Of a stretch of DNA of 64,000 nt, positions 41,117 to 49,472 are shown piece after piece. Location of the stretch: the NCBI RefSeq assembly GCF_010725485.1, contig NZ_AP022598.1, forward strand, positions 4,216,001 through 4,280,000, given 5' to 3'. Numbering within the stretch: the stretch's first letter is position 1; the number at the start of each line of letters is the position of its first letter. The position numbers and the translations under genes were made by a program. Below the pieces are notes generated by a model. That model ran no database searches. It saw only the letters and a list, made by a program, of their open reading frames with translations, and was not told the DNA's origin. The stretch is from Mycolicibacterium parafortuitum (GTDB lineage: Bacteria; Actinomycetota; Actinomycetes; Mycobacteriales; Mycobacteriaceae).

Positions 41117-41746
41117 GTGGCGCCGCACTGGCCAGGCGACGACGAGGGCAAGCCCGCCCCCGGGTCGCTACGGTGTGTCCAGGAGCTGGTCAACACCGTC
41201 GAACGGCCCGATGGCGCCGACCGCCTCGCCGACCCCGCCGACGCGCGCCCGTGGCTGCTCGGCCACGGACTGCTCGGTGCGTCCGCAGACCTGACGCCGT
41301 CCGATCTGACCCTGGTGGCCCAAGCCCGGGAGGCGCTGCGGGCGATGCTGGTGCACAACGGCGGTGGATCCGTTCCGGCGCCTGGGACGCTCGCGCCGCT
41401 GGTCCGTATCGCCGCGGCGGCGAGGATCCGACCCACGGTCTCCGCGGACGGATCGGTGGGGATGACCGTTGACGGTGACGACGTCGTGAGCCGGCTCGCC
41501 GGCCTGCTGATCACCGTGCGTGACGCCCAGCGTGACGGCACGTGGTCACGGCTCAAGGCGTGCCGCAGCGACGAATGCCGGTGGGCGTTCTACGACACGT
41601 CCCGCAATCGCGGCGGCGCCTGGTGCGATATGGGGGCGTGCGGCAACAAGGTCAAGAACCGGGAGTTCCGGGCGCGTAAGCGGGCGGCGAAAACCGTCAG
41701 GACAGATGCCAGACCAGCGCGGCCGCCAGCGCACCGAGCCCGTTGA
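41117..41746 (+). CDS. ABATE/CGNR zinc-finger putative transcriptional regulator
   Basis: 209 residues from GTG 41117. N-terminal ABATE-like domain (about 15-130) and a C-terminal CGNR zinc finger (about 150-195): CRSDECRWAFYDTSRN followed by 'WCDMGACGNKVKNREFRAR', with four Cys placed to bind Zn. Family members are stress-responsive regulators. The last 50 bp overlap the convergent CPBP gene; a basic/proline-rich tail is encoded there. Confidence 0.88.
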   Translation: MAPHWPGDDEGKPAPGSLRCVQELVNTVERPDGADRLADPADARPWLLGHGLLGASADLTPSDLTLVAQAREALRAMLVHNGGGSVPAPGTLAPLVRIAAAARIRPTVSADGSVGMTVDGDDVVSRLAGLLITVRDAQRDGTWSRLKACRSDECRWAFYDTSRNRGGAWCDMGACGNKVKNREFRARKRAAKTVRTDARPARPPAHRAR

Positions 41747-42458
41747 GCGACCAGTGCAACGCGATCGGGGCGATCAGGCTGCCGCTGCGGCGGCGCAGCC
41801 AGGAGAACACGAACCCGGCCGCCGCGGTCGCGATCACCGCGCCGACCACGCCGGCCACCATGCCGAACACCCCGCCGCCCAGGATCTTGGTGAAGCCGAC
41901 ATTGCTGGCCGTCAGCCCCAGCGAGGTCGCGATGTGCCACATACCGAACAGCAGCGATCCCGCTGCCGCGACGCCGCGCCAGCCCCACGCCCGGTCCAAT
42001 GCGCCGTGCAGCACCCCGCGGAACGCGAGCTCCTCGGGGATCACGGTCTGCAGCGGGATGATGATCATCGACGCGACCAGCGCGCCGGACAGCGTCGCGT
42101 AGTTGTTGTTCAGGAACATCGGCCGCGTCCACGGCAGCAGCGCGCCGACCGCGATGACGGTGCCCACCAACGCGACCGCGCCCAGCGCGTAACCGGCGCC
42201 CGACTTCCAGTGCTCCCGGCCCAGTCCGAGCTCGGACCAGCCGAGACCGCGTGAGCGCACCAGGAACACCAGCCCGACCGCGGCGGCCGGGATCACGGCG
42301 ACGTTGGCCCACGGCGTGGTGAAGTGCGCGAGCAGATTCGACAGCGCGAGGACCACGACGACGATCGCGATGTCCACATAGATCCGGAAGTGGTGCAACG
42401 CGGACAGCTGGGCCAGCACGGGATGCGGTTCCACGGCGGCGGAGGCGACGTCAGACAT
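41697..42458 (-). CDS. CPBP-family intramembrane glutamic protease (Rv1863c-like)
   Basis: 253 residues, about seven hydrophobic segments. CPBP (CAAX protease-like) motifs: EELAFRG at 142-148, 'FGMWHIATSL' and 'IALHWSLNGLGALA', providing the catalytic Glu/His set. Membrane protein processing or bacteriocin-immunity-like roles are known in the family; substrate unknown. Corresponds to Rv1863c. It overlaps the CGNR gene by 50 bp, tail to tail. Confidence 0.88.
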   Translation of the reverse strand: MSDVASAAVEPHPVLAQLSALHHFRIYVDIAIVVVVLALSNLLAHFTTPWANVAVIPAAAVGLVFLVRSRGLGWSELGLGREHWKSGAGYALGAVALVGTVIAVGALLPWTRPMFLNNNYATLSGALVASMIIIPLQTVIPEELAFRGVLHGALDRAWGWRGVAAAGSLLFGMWHIATSLGLTASNVGFTKILGGGVFGMVAGVVGAVIATAAAGFVFSWLRRRSGSLIAPIALHWSLNGLGALAAALVWHLS

Positions 42459-42479
42459 TTCCGCACCAGCGTACCCGGA

Positions 42480-44954
42480 CTATTCGTTGTCACCGCCGGT
42501 CGCGGACGCGCCGTCAGCGCTCGCGGTGCCGAAACCGGACTCGCGCGCGGCCGGCCACACCCAGTCCTTCACCTCGGGGATGTCGTCTCCGTGGGCACGC
42601 GTGTACTCACGCGCGGCGATCCGTTTGTCGGCCATCTGCTGGCGCAGCGTCGCGCATCGGGATCCGAGCGTCGGCACCCGATCGATCACATCCATGACCA
42701 GGTGGTAGCGGTCGAGGTCGTTGAGCATCACCATGTCGAACGGTGTCGTGGTGGTGCCTTCCTCCTTGTAGCCGCGCACATGCAGATTGTCGTGTCCGGC
42801 CCGGCGGTAGGTCAGCCGGTGGATCAGCCAGGGGTAGCCGTGGTAGGCGAACACGATCGGCCGGTCGGTGGTGAAGATCATGTCGAAGTCGCGGTCGGAC
42901 AGACCGTGCGGATGCTCGGTCGCGTCCTGCAACCGCATCAGGTCGACCACATTGACGAACCGGACCTTCAGGTCGGGCAGATGCTGCCGCAGGATGTCGG
43001 CGGCCGCCAGTGCCTCCAGTGTCGGGATGTCGCCGGCCGACGCGAGCACCACGTCGGGGTCGGTGCCGACGACCTCAGAACCCGCCCACTCCCAGATGCC
43101 GAGCCCGCGGGTGCAGTGCGCGACCGCCTGCTCCATGGTCAGGAACTGCGGTGACGGCTGTTTGCCCGCCACGACGACGTTGACGTACTGGCGCGACCGC
43201 AGGCAGTGGTCGTAGGTGGACAGCAGCGTGTTCGCGTCCGGCGGCAGGTAGACCCGCACCACCTTGGCGCTCTTGTTGACGACGTGGTCGATGAAACCGG
43301 GGTCCTGATGGGAGAAGCCGTTGTGGTCCTGGCGCCAGACGTGACTGGACAGCAGGTAGTTCAGGCTCGCGATGGGCCGTCGCCACGGGATCTCGTCGGT
43401 GACCTTGAGCCACTTCGCGTGCTGGTTGAACATCGAATCGATGATGTGGATGAACGCCTCGTAGCAGTTGAACAGGCCGTGCCTGCCGGTCAGCAGGTAG
43501 CCCTCCAGCCAGCCCTGACACTGGTGCTCCGAGAGCATCTCCACGACCCGACCGACCCGGGCAAGGTGCTCGTCGACCTCCGGCCCGACGAACTCGGCGT
43601 CCCACTGTTTGTCGGTGGCCTCGTAGACGGCCTGGAGCCGGTTCGACGCGGTCTCATCCGGCCCGAAGATGCGGAAGTTGTCCGGATTGAGCCTGATCAC
43701 CTCGGTCAGCCACTGCCCGAGCACGCGGGTGGCCTCGGCGACGCTGGCGCCGGGGGCAGGCACGTCGACGCCGAACGTCCGGAAGTCCGGCAGCCGCAGG
43801 TCTTTGAGCAGCAGGCCGCCGTTGGCGTGCGGGTTGTCGCTCATCCGCAGCGTCCCGGGCGGGGCGAGCTCGGCGATGTCGCGCAGCAGTGCGCCGTCTT
43901 CGTCGAACAGTTCGTCGGGGCGGTAGGAGGTCAGCCAGTCGGCGAGCACGCCGAGGTGCTCGGCGGTGTCGCGGGCATTCGACAGCGGCACCTGGTGTGC
44001 CCGCCATGAACCGGTCGTCTTCTTGCCGTCGATGTAGGCGGGCCCGGTCCAGCCCTTCGGGGTGCGGAACACGATCATCGGCCAGGCGGGCCGCGATTCG
44101 TCGCCGTCGGTGGCGCGGGCCTTGATCGCCGCGATCTCGTCCAGCACGTCGTCGAGCAGCGCCGCGAAGCGGCGGTGCGCGTCAGCGTGATCGGACGCCG
44201 AGGCGTCGTCGGGGACCTCGAAGAAGTGCGGATTGTGCCCGTATCCGACCATCAGGCTGCGGAGTTCGTCGGTGGGGATGCGGGCCAGCACCGTCGGGTT
44301 GGCGATCTTGTAGCCGTTGAGGTGCAGGATCGGCAGCACCACGCCGTCCTTGGCCGGGTTGACGAGCTTGTTGGAGTGCCAGCTGGTGGCCAGTGGCCCG
44401 GTCTCGGCCTCGCCGTCGCCGACGACGGCCGCGACGAGCAGATCCGGGTTGTCGAACGCGGCGCCGTACGCATGCGACAGCGCATAGCCGAGTTCGCCGC
44501 CCTCGTGGATCGAGCCGGGTGTCTCGGGGGCGACGTGCGACGGGATGCCCCCGGGGAAGGAGAACTGCCGGAACAGCCGGCGCAGACCCTCGGTGTCCTG
44601 GGTGATGTCGGAGTAGATCTCGCTGTACGTGCCGTCCAGATACGCGTTGGCCACCAGACCCGGTCCGCCGTGCCCGGGGCCGGTCACGTAGATCGTCGAC
44701 TGCTCGCGCTCCTTGATGGCGCGGTTGAGGTGGGCGTAGAGGAAGTTCAGACCGGGCGTGGTGCCCCAGTGGCCCAGCAGTCGGGGTTTGACGTCATCAC
44801 GGGTCAGCGGGGTCCGCAGCAGGGGGTTGTCCAGTAGATAGATCTGGCCCACCGACAGGTAGTTGGCGGCGCGCCACCACCGGTCCACGCGGTCGAGCTC
44901 CGCGTCGCTGAGCGGATTGCGTTGCGTGGTCGCGGTCGTGGTCGTGGTCGTCAT
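42480..44954 (-). CDS. xfp: Xylulose-5-phosphate/fructose-6-phosphate phosphoketolase
   Basis: 824 residues from ATG 44954, after GGATGGAGAG. Thiamine-diphosphate enzyme splitting xylulose-5-P (or fructose-6-P) with phosphate into acetyl-P plus glyceraldehyde-3-P (or erythrose-4-P). Family motifs: '[20 protein letters not shown]', '[23 protein letters not shown]' (in parts), and the ThDP-binding '[19 protein letters not shown]'. Full-length. In this window no ack/pta partner is seen next to it. Confidence 0.96.
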   Translation of the reverse strand: MTTTTTTATTQRNPLSDAELDRVDRWWRAANYLSVGQIYLLDNPLLRTPLTRDDVKPRLLGHWGTTPGLNFLYAHLNRAIKEREQSTIYVTGPGHGGPGLVANAYLDGTYSEIYSDITQDTEGLRRLFRQFSFPGGIPSHVAPETPGSIHEGGELGYALSHAYGAAFDNPDLLVAAVVGDGEAETGPLATSWHSNKLVNPAKDGVVLPILHLNGYKIANPTVLARIPTDELRSLMVGYGHNPHFFEVPDDASASDHADAHRRFAALLDDVLDEIAAIKARATDGDESRPAWPMIVFRTPKGWTGPAYIDGKKTTGSWRAHQVPLSNARDTAEHLGVLADWLTSYRPDELFDEDGALLRDIAELAPPGTLRMSDNPHANGGLLLKDLRLPDFRTFGVDVPAPGASVAEATRVLGQWLTEVIRLNPDNFRIFGPDETASNRLQAVYEATDKQWDAEFVGPEVDEHLARVGRVVEMLSEHQCQGWLEGYLLTGRHGLFNCYEAFIHIIDSMFNQHAKWLKVTDEIPWRRPIASLNYLLSSHVWRQDHNGFSHQDPGFIDHVVNKSAKVVRVYLPPDANTLLSTYDHCLRSRQYVNVVVAGKQPSPQFLTMEQAVAHCTRGLGIWEWAGSEVVGTDPDVVLASAGDIPTLEALAAADILRQHLPDLKVRFVNVVDLMRLQDATEHPHGLSDRDFDMIFTTDRPIVFAYHGYPWLIHRLTYRRAGHDNLHVRGYKEEGTTTTPFDMVMLNDLDRYHLVMDVIDRVPTLGSRCATLRQQMADKRIAAREYTRAHGDDIPEVKDWVWPAARESGFGTASADGASATGGDNE

Positions 44955-45264
44955 CTCTCCATCCAACTCCGCTTGTGGGTGCGGTCAACCCGTACCCGCA
45001 AGCCGGCAGGTTAATCTTCGGTGCGTCCCCAGGCGGTCGATGTCCGAGAACGCCCGTTACGCGATGAGCCGGCCCGCCGCACCGGTGTGGCCGAATCGGC
45101 CAGGGACGCAATGCCTCCCGTCGACAAGGCCACGCCCGCCGTGATGGTTTTCCGGTGAGATCTGCCGCACAGTCCTAAGGGCGGACGTCGACCAGGTCGA
45201 TCGGCTGATCGCCGACGGCATATTGTTCGCCTACCAGAAGAACGTCTAGGAGGCCCCTCCCGTC
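44955..45264. other. 310-bp intergenic region with a short open-frame remnant
   Basis: Lies between divergent xfp and the thiolase-like gene. In one forward frame (45145-45249) codons read WFSGEICRTVLRADVDQVDR and onward to a TAG, with no ATG/GTG/TTG start and no upstream extension beyond a TGA. The TAG overlaps the ribosome binding region TAGGAGG of the next gene. Possibly a gene remnant; otherwise nothing recognised. Confidence 0.4.
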
Positions 45265-46740
45265 ATGCCCATCGACCCCAGGACCCCGGTACTCGTCGGC
45301 TACGGCCAGGTGAACCAGCACACCGAGGATGCGACGGTGGAGCCTGTCGACCTGATGGTGGCCGCGGCCCGCGAGGCGGCCGACCCCAGGGTGCTGGAGG
45401 CGGTCGACGCCGTGCGCATCGTCAACCTGCTGTCGTGGCGCTACCGCGATCCCGGGCTGCTGCTCGCCCAGCGCATCGGCGCCGAGAAAGCCGAGACCCG
45501 CTACACCGGGATCGGCGGCAACGTGCCCCAGACCCTGGTGAACCTGGCCTGCCTGGACATTCAGCAGGGCAAGCACGACGTCGTGCTGATCGCCGGCGGC
45601 GAGACCTGGCGGTCGCGGACCCGGGTCCGCGCGGCGGGCAACAAGATGCAGGGGACACGCCAGGACGAGTCGGTGCCGATGGCGCCGGGTTCCGACGAGA
45701 ACCTCCCGATGGCCGGACCCGGTGACGCCAAGATCGGGCTGGACCGTCCCGCCTACGTGTATCCGATGTTCGAGCAGGCCGTGCGCATCGCCAACGGCGA
45801 GACCTTCGACGAGCACCGCCGCCGCATCGGTGCGCTGTGGGCGCAGTTCTCCGCGGTCGCCGCGACCAACCCGCATGCGTGGAGCCACGACGCGCTGACC
45901 GCCGAGGAGATATTCCAGCCGTCGCCGAAGAACCGGATGATCAGCTGGCCCTACACCAAGCTGATGAACTCCAACAACATGGTCGACCAGGGTGCGGTGC
46001 TGATCCTGACCTCGGTGGAGAAAGCCCAGTACCTCCAGATTCCCTCGGAGCGTTGGGTTTTCCCGTACGCCGGCGCCGATTCGCACGATACCTACGCGAT
46101 CGGCGAGCGGGCCGAGTTCCACACCAGCCCGGCCATCCGCATCGCGGGCAAGCGGGCCCTGGAGCTGGCCGGCGCGGGCGTCGACGACATGGACCTGATC
46201 GACGTGTACTCGTGCTTCCCATCGGCCGTGCAGGTCGCGGCCAGGGAACTTGGTCTACCCGTCGGCGACGCGGACCGGCCGCTGACCGTGACCGGCGGGC
46301 TGACCTTCGCGGGCGGGCCGTGGAACAACTACGTGACCCATTCGATCGCGACGATGGCCGAGCAGCTGGTCGCCCAGCCCGGCAAGCGTGGCTTCATCAC
46401 CGCCAACGGCGGCTACCTGACCAAGCACAGTTTCGGCGTGTACGGCACCGAGCCCCCGGCCCACGAGTTCCGTTGGGAAGACGTGCAATCCGAGGTCGAT
46501 GCAGAACCCACCCGGGCCGAGCTGGTGGACTGGAGCGGCGACGGCAGGGTGGAGACGTGGACGACGCCGTTCGACCGCGACGGCAAACCCGAGAAGGCGT
46601 TCCTGGCGGTGCGCACCCCCGACGACGCCCGCGTCCTCGCGGTGATCACCGACCCGGCCCAGGCGCAGACCACGGTGACCGACGACATCGCCGGGGCGAC
46701 CGTGCGCGTGAACGCCGACGGCACCGCGTCGCTGGCGTAG
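45265..46740 (+). CDS. Thiolase-like protein (Rv1867-like)
   Basis: 491 residues; AGGAGG precedes ATG 45265. Thiolase fold (opens VLVGYGQVNQ; 'VVLIAGGETWRSR', 'IDVYSCFPSAVQVAARELG', 'ITANGGYLTKHSFGVYG'). The N-terminal nucleophile position, normally in an NxxCxSG motif, reads NVPQTLVN, so the acyl-binding Cys seems to be lost; an SCP-x/lipid-transfer-like role is more likely than classical acetyl-CoA acetyltransfer. A C-terminal OB-like domain ('VETWTTPFDRDGKPEKAFLAV') follows. Similar to Rv1867 of the same general region in M. tuberculosis. Confidence 0.83.
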   Translation: MPIDPRTPVLVGYGQVNQHTEDATVEPVDLMVAAAREAADPRVLEAVDAVRIVNLLSWRYRDPGLLLAQRIGAEKAETRYTGIGGNVPQTLVNLACLDIQQGKHDVVLIAGGETWRSRTRVRAAGNKMQGTRQDESVPMAPGSDENLPMAGPGDAKIGLDRPAYVYPMFEQAVRIANGETFDEHRRRIGALWAQFSAVAATNPHAWSHDALTAEEIFQPSPKNRMISWPYTKLMNSNNMVDQGAVLILTSVEKAQYLQIPSERWVFPYAGADSHDTYAIGERAEFHTSPAIRIAGKRALELAGAGVDDMDLIDVYSCFPSAVQVAARELGLPVGDADRPLTVTGGLTFAGGPWNNYVTHSIATMAEQLVAQPGKRGFITANGGYLTKHSFGVYGTEPPAHEFRWEDVQSEVDAEPTRAELVDWSGDGRVETWTTPFDRDGKPEKAFLAVRTPDDARVLAVITDPAQAQTTVTDDIAGATVRVNADGTASLA

Positions 46741-47736
46741 CTAGAGCAGCCCGAGCGCGACCACGGCGTCGCGCTCGGCGCGCAGCTCGTCGACGGAGGC
46801 GTCGACGCGCGCCCGCGAGAACGGATTGATGTCCAGCCCGTCGACGATCTGCCAGCGCCCGTCGACCGAGCGACACGGGAACGAGCACACCAGCCCCTCA
46901 TCGACGCCGTAGACGCCGGGGGAGGGCAACGCCACTGAGGTCCAGTCACCGGCGGGGGTGCCGTGCACCCAGTCGTCGATGTGGTCGATGGCGCCGTTGG
47001 CTGCCGACGCCGCCGAGCTGGCTCCGCGTGCTTCGATGATCGCGGTTCCGCGGCGGGCCACCGTGGGGATGAAATCGTCGGTGAGCCAACGGGTGTCGGC
47101 TGCGTAGTCCGCGCCGGCGCGACCGCCCACGGTCGAGTGGAAGATGTCGGGATACTGGGTCGGCGAGTGGTTGCCCCAGATCGTCATCCTGGTGATCTCG
47201 GTGACCGGCACCTTCGCGTGCCGGGCCATCGCCGCCACGGCACGGTTGTGGTCGAGTCGGGTCAGCGCGGTGAACCGTTCGGCGGGAATGTCAGGCGCGT
47301 GGGCGGCGGCCACGAGGGCGTTGGTGTTCGCCGGGTTTCCGACCACGAGCACCCGGACGTCGGGCGCCGCGCCCGCGTTGAGCGCGCGGCCGGCCGCCGC
47401 GAAGATCTGTGCGTTGGCACCGAGTAGGTCGGCACGTTCCATGCCTTTGGTGCGCGGCTTCGCGCCGATCAGCAGCGCCACCTCGACACCGTCTAAGGCC
47501 CGGACCGGATCGTCGTAGATCTCGGTACCCGCCAGCAGCGGGAAGGCGCCGTCGTCGAGTTCCATCACCACACCCTCGGCGGCGCGCACCGCGTCGGGAA
47601 GCTCCAGCAGGCGCAACATGACCGGGGTGTCACGGCCGAGCATGGCTCCGGCGGCGATGCGGAACAGCGCCGCGTATCCGATGTGGCCGGCGGCGCCGGT
47701 GACGACGACGGTGACTGGCGGCTGGTCGGTCGGCAT
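46741..47736 (-). CDS. mdh: Malate dehydrogenase
   Basis: 331 residues from ATG 47736. NAD-binding [13 protein letters not shown] (about 12-24), substrate and proton-relay residues in 'LTRLDHNRA' and '[14 protein letters not shown]' (catalytic His). TCA-cycle oxidation of malate to oxaloacetate. It belongs to the cytosolic-type MDH group, like Rv1240. Its stop abuts the thiolase-like gene stop without a gap (46740/46741). Confidence 0.95.
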   Translation of the reverse strand: MPTDQPPVTVVVTGAAGHIGYAALFRIAAGAMLGRDTPVMLRLLELPDAVRAAEGVVMELDDGAFPLLAGTEIYDDPVRALDGVEVALLIGAKPRTKGMERADLLGANAQIFAAAGRALNAGAAPDVRVLVVGNPANTNALVAAAHAPDIPAERFTALTRLDHNRAVAAMARHAKVPVTEITRMTIWGNHSPTQYPDIFHSTVGGRAGADYAADTRWLTDDFIPTVARRGTAIIEARGASSAASAANGAIDHIDDWVHGTPAGDWTSVALPSPGVYGVDEGLVCSFPCRSVDGRWQIVDGLDINPFSRARVDASVDELRAERDAVVALGLL

Positions 47737-47750
47737 GGTGTCGACCCTAC

Positions 47751-48347
47751 TCAGGGGGCGTCGGCGGGCACATCGGTGTAGACGGGCGCGTAGCTGTCGG
47801 CGGAGAACGTGAAGCCCTTGCCGCTGGACTCGGACAGGCACGAGATCCCGCTCGCCTCTTGGATATTGCAGCGGAAGCCGGCGGCCGCGAGGATCCGGTT
47901 GAACGGCAGTACGCGCGCGGGTCCGGGCTCCAGCGCGAAGCCCGGCGGCGCGGGTGCGGCGAACCGCGGGCCGGCGGCACGGTCGAGGGCGATCGCGGTC
48001 GGCGCGGTCGGCTCACCGTCGGGCCCCGGCACCTCGTCGGGCGCCCCGTCGATCCCGAGGGACGACGGACGCGCGTTCTGGCACCCGGCGCGGACCCGTG
48101 GCACGATCGCGCACTCCCACCGTCCGCTCGGCGAGGTGAAGTAGTAGCCGGTCTGCCCGTCGACGTCGGCGGCGAAGTCGAACGCGTTGGCCAGGTGGGC
48201 GTTGGTGGCGCGGGTGGTGGCCGGCGCAGCGGTCGCGGTGTTCGTCGCCGGCGGCGCCGCGTCCTCGGTGTTGACTACGGTCGGTCCGGCACACCCCGCG
48301 CCGAGCACGGCTGTCCCGGCGAGTGCCATGCGGATCACGTATCGCAT
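47751..48347 (-). CDS. Putative secreted lipoprotein
   Basis: 198 residues from ATG 48347 (48362 is an alternative). Signal peptide [19 protein letters not shown] with lipobox LGAGC, so lipid-anchored. A Thr/Ala-rich linker follows, then a domain with four cysteines ('[16 protein letters not shown]', '[17 protein letters not shown]') probably forming two disulfides. Family not recognised. It starts 22 bp after the HhH gene stop, so probably one operon. Confidence 0.8.
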   Translation of the reverse strand: MRYVIRMALAGTAVLGAGCAGPTVVNTEDAAPPATNTATAAPATTRATNAHLANAFDFAADVDGQTGYYFTSPSGRWECAIVPRVRAGCQNARPSSLGIDGAPDEVPGPDGEPTAPTAIALDRAAGPRFAAPAPPGFALEPGPARVLPFNRILAAAGFRCNIQEASGISCLSESSGKGFTFSADSYAPVYTDVPADAP

Positions 48348-48369
48348 AGCCCATTGGACCATCCGCCGG

Positions 48370-49002
48370 TTACGTCGCGATCGTGTCTCGCAGCTCGTCG
48401 TCGAGTGACACCCGGACCAAAGCGGCCGCGAGCCGGGCACATTCACCCCGGCCGAGACTGGCCAGCTCGTCGGGGTCGCCCGGCAGGCCCAGGTCTTTCG
48501 CCGCGGCGGTGGCCCGAGTGTCGAAGTACGGCCGCACCCAGGTCCAGACGTCCTGCACCTCGCGCAGGAAGATGGAGGCGCCGGTGTCGCCGATGCCGGT
48601 GAACTCCTTCAGCAGCCGTTTGGCCGCGTCGCGGTCCTGCTCGCAGCGGGCGGCCAGCTCGCGCAGATCGCCGTGGTAGTCGTCGCGGACCGCGGACGCG
48701 ATATCGACCAGCCGGGTCGCCGAGCTTTCGTCGTAACGGGCGTATCCGGCGCGGCCGAACGCGTCGATCATGGTCCGGCGGTCCGCGTCGAGCACCGCGG
48801 CGGGGGTGCGCAGCTTCTGGCCGAACAGCTCTCTGGCCGCCCGGGTCGCGACGGTCGCGTCGATCGGCTTGCTGGCCAGCATGCACAGCACCAGCAGTTC
48901 GAACAGCGGCATCGGTGTGTCCGCGAGCGTGATACCGGCTTCCTCGGCGTAGGTGGTGCCCGCCTCCTCGAGCAGCCTGCGTGTCGTGTCGTCGTGGCTC
49001 AT
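48370..49002 (-). CDS. HhH-GPD/endonuclease III-like protein
   Basis: 210 residues. A helix-hairpin-helix segment 'LLKEFTGIGDTGASIFLREV' (about 140-160) within a small, all-helical domain is similar to endonuclease III. The catalytic Lys and the 4Fe-4S cysteines of true EndoIII are not evident, so enzymatic activity is uncertain. Transcribed with the lipoprotein gene downstream. Confidence 0.72.
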   Translation of the reverse strand: MSHDDTTRRLLEEAGTTYAEEAGITLADTPMPLFELLVLCMLASKPIDATVATRAARELFGQKLRTPAAVLDADRRTMIDAFGRAGYARYDESSATRLVDIASAVRDDYHGDLRELAARCEQDRDAAKRLLKEFTGIGDTGASIFLREVQDVWTWVRPYFDTRATAAAKDLGLPGDPDELASLGRGECARLAAALVRVSLDDELRDTIAT

Positions 49003-49038
49003 GCCGGACGGCTACCCGGTGCGGCGGTATCGAATCCG

Positions 49039-49371
49039 CTACTTGGCGGGCAGGCTCTTGGCGCGGTCGACGCCGCGGGCCACCCACGCCGACAGCTGCC
49101 GGGTCGTCGCGACCCCGTCGGCGTGCACGCGCAACCAGCCGCGCATCTCGCGTCCTGACATCACCATCGGCTCGACGTGGCGGCGGGACACCAGCGCGTC
49201 GGTCTGTTCGGGTGGGACCCGGATCATCAGACCCCCCTGTGAACTGACCACGACCGCCATGTTGCCGTCGATCAGGAAGGCCAGCCCGCCGAACATCTTC
49301 TTCTCGTCGACTCCGCGTTCGGACGCGATCAGTTCGCGGACACGGTCGGCGAGGCCGGTGTCGTAGGCCAT
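49039..49371 (-). CDS. TfoX N-terminal-domain protein
   Basis: 110 residues. 'KKMFGGLAFLIDGNMAVVV' is the TfoX_N hallmark. The competence regulator's C-terminal domain is missing, as in many small actinobacterial homologues. Function unknown. It lies 36 bp upstream of the HhH gene, on the same strand. Confidence 0.85.
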   Translation of the reverse strand: MAYDTGLADRVRELIASERGVDEKKMFGGLAFLIDGNMAVVVSSQGGLMIRVPPEQTDALVSRRHVEPMVMSGREMRGWLRVHADGVATTRQLSAWVARGVDRAKSLPAK

Positions 49372-49393
49372 GGGGTGACGCTAACCGACACCG

Positions 49394-49451
49394 CGAAAGC
49401 GCGTGTCTGTACGGTGACACGCGGTCATCTGCGTACAAACACGCGCTTTCG
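49394..49451. terminator. Long inverted repeat just after lon
   Basis: CGAAAGCGCGTGTCTGTAC (49394-49412) and GTACAAACACGCGCTTTCG (49433-49451) match at 18 of 19 bases with a 20-base loop. It starts 21 bp beyond the lon stop codon. No T-run. Same design as repeats after gnd1 and the SDR at 52685. Confidence 0.6.
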
Positions 49452-49472
49452 TCAGCAGCTTCCCGAGCGGCC

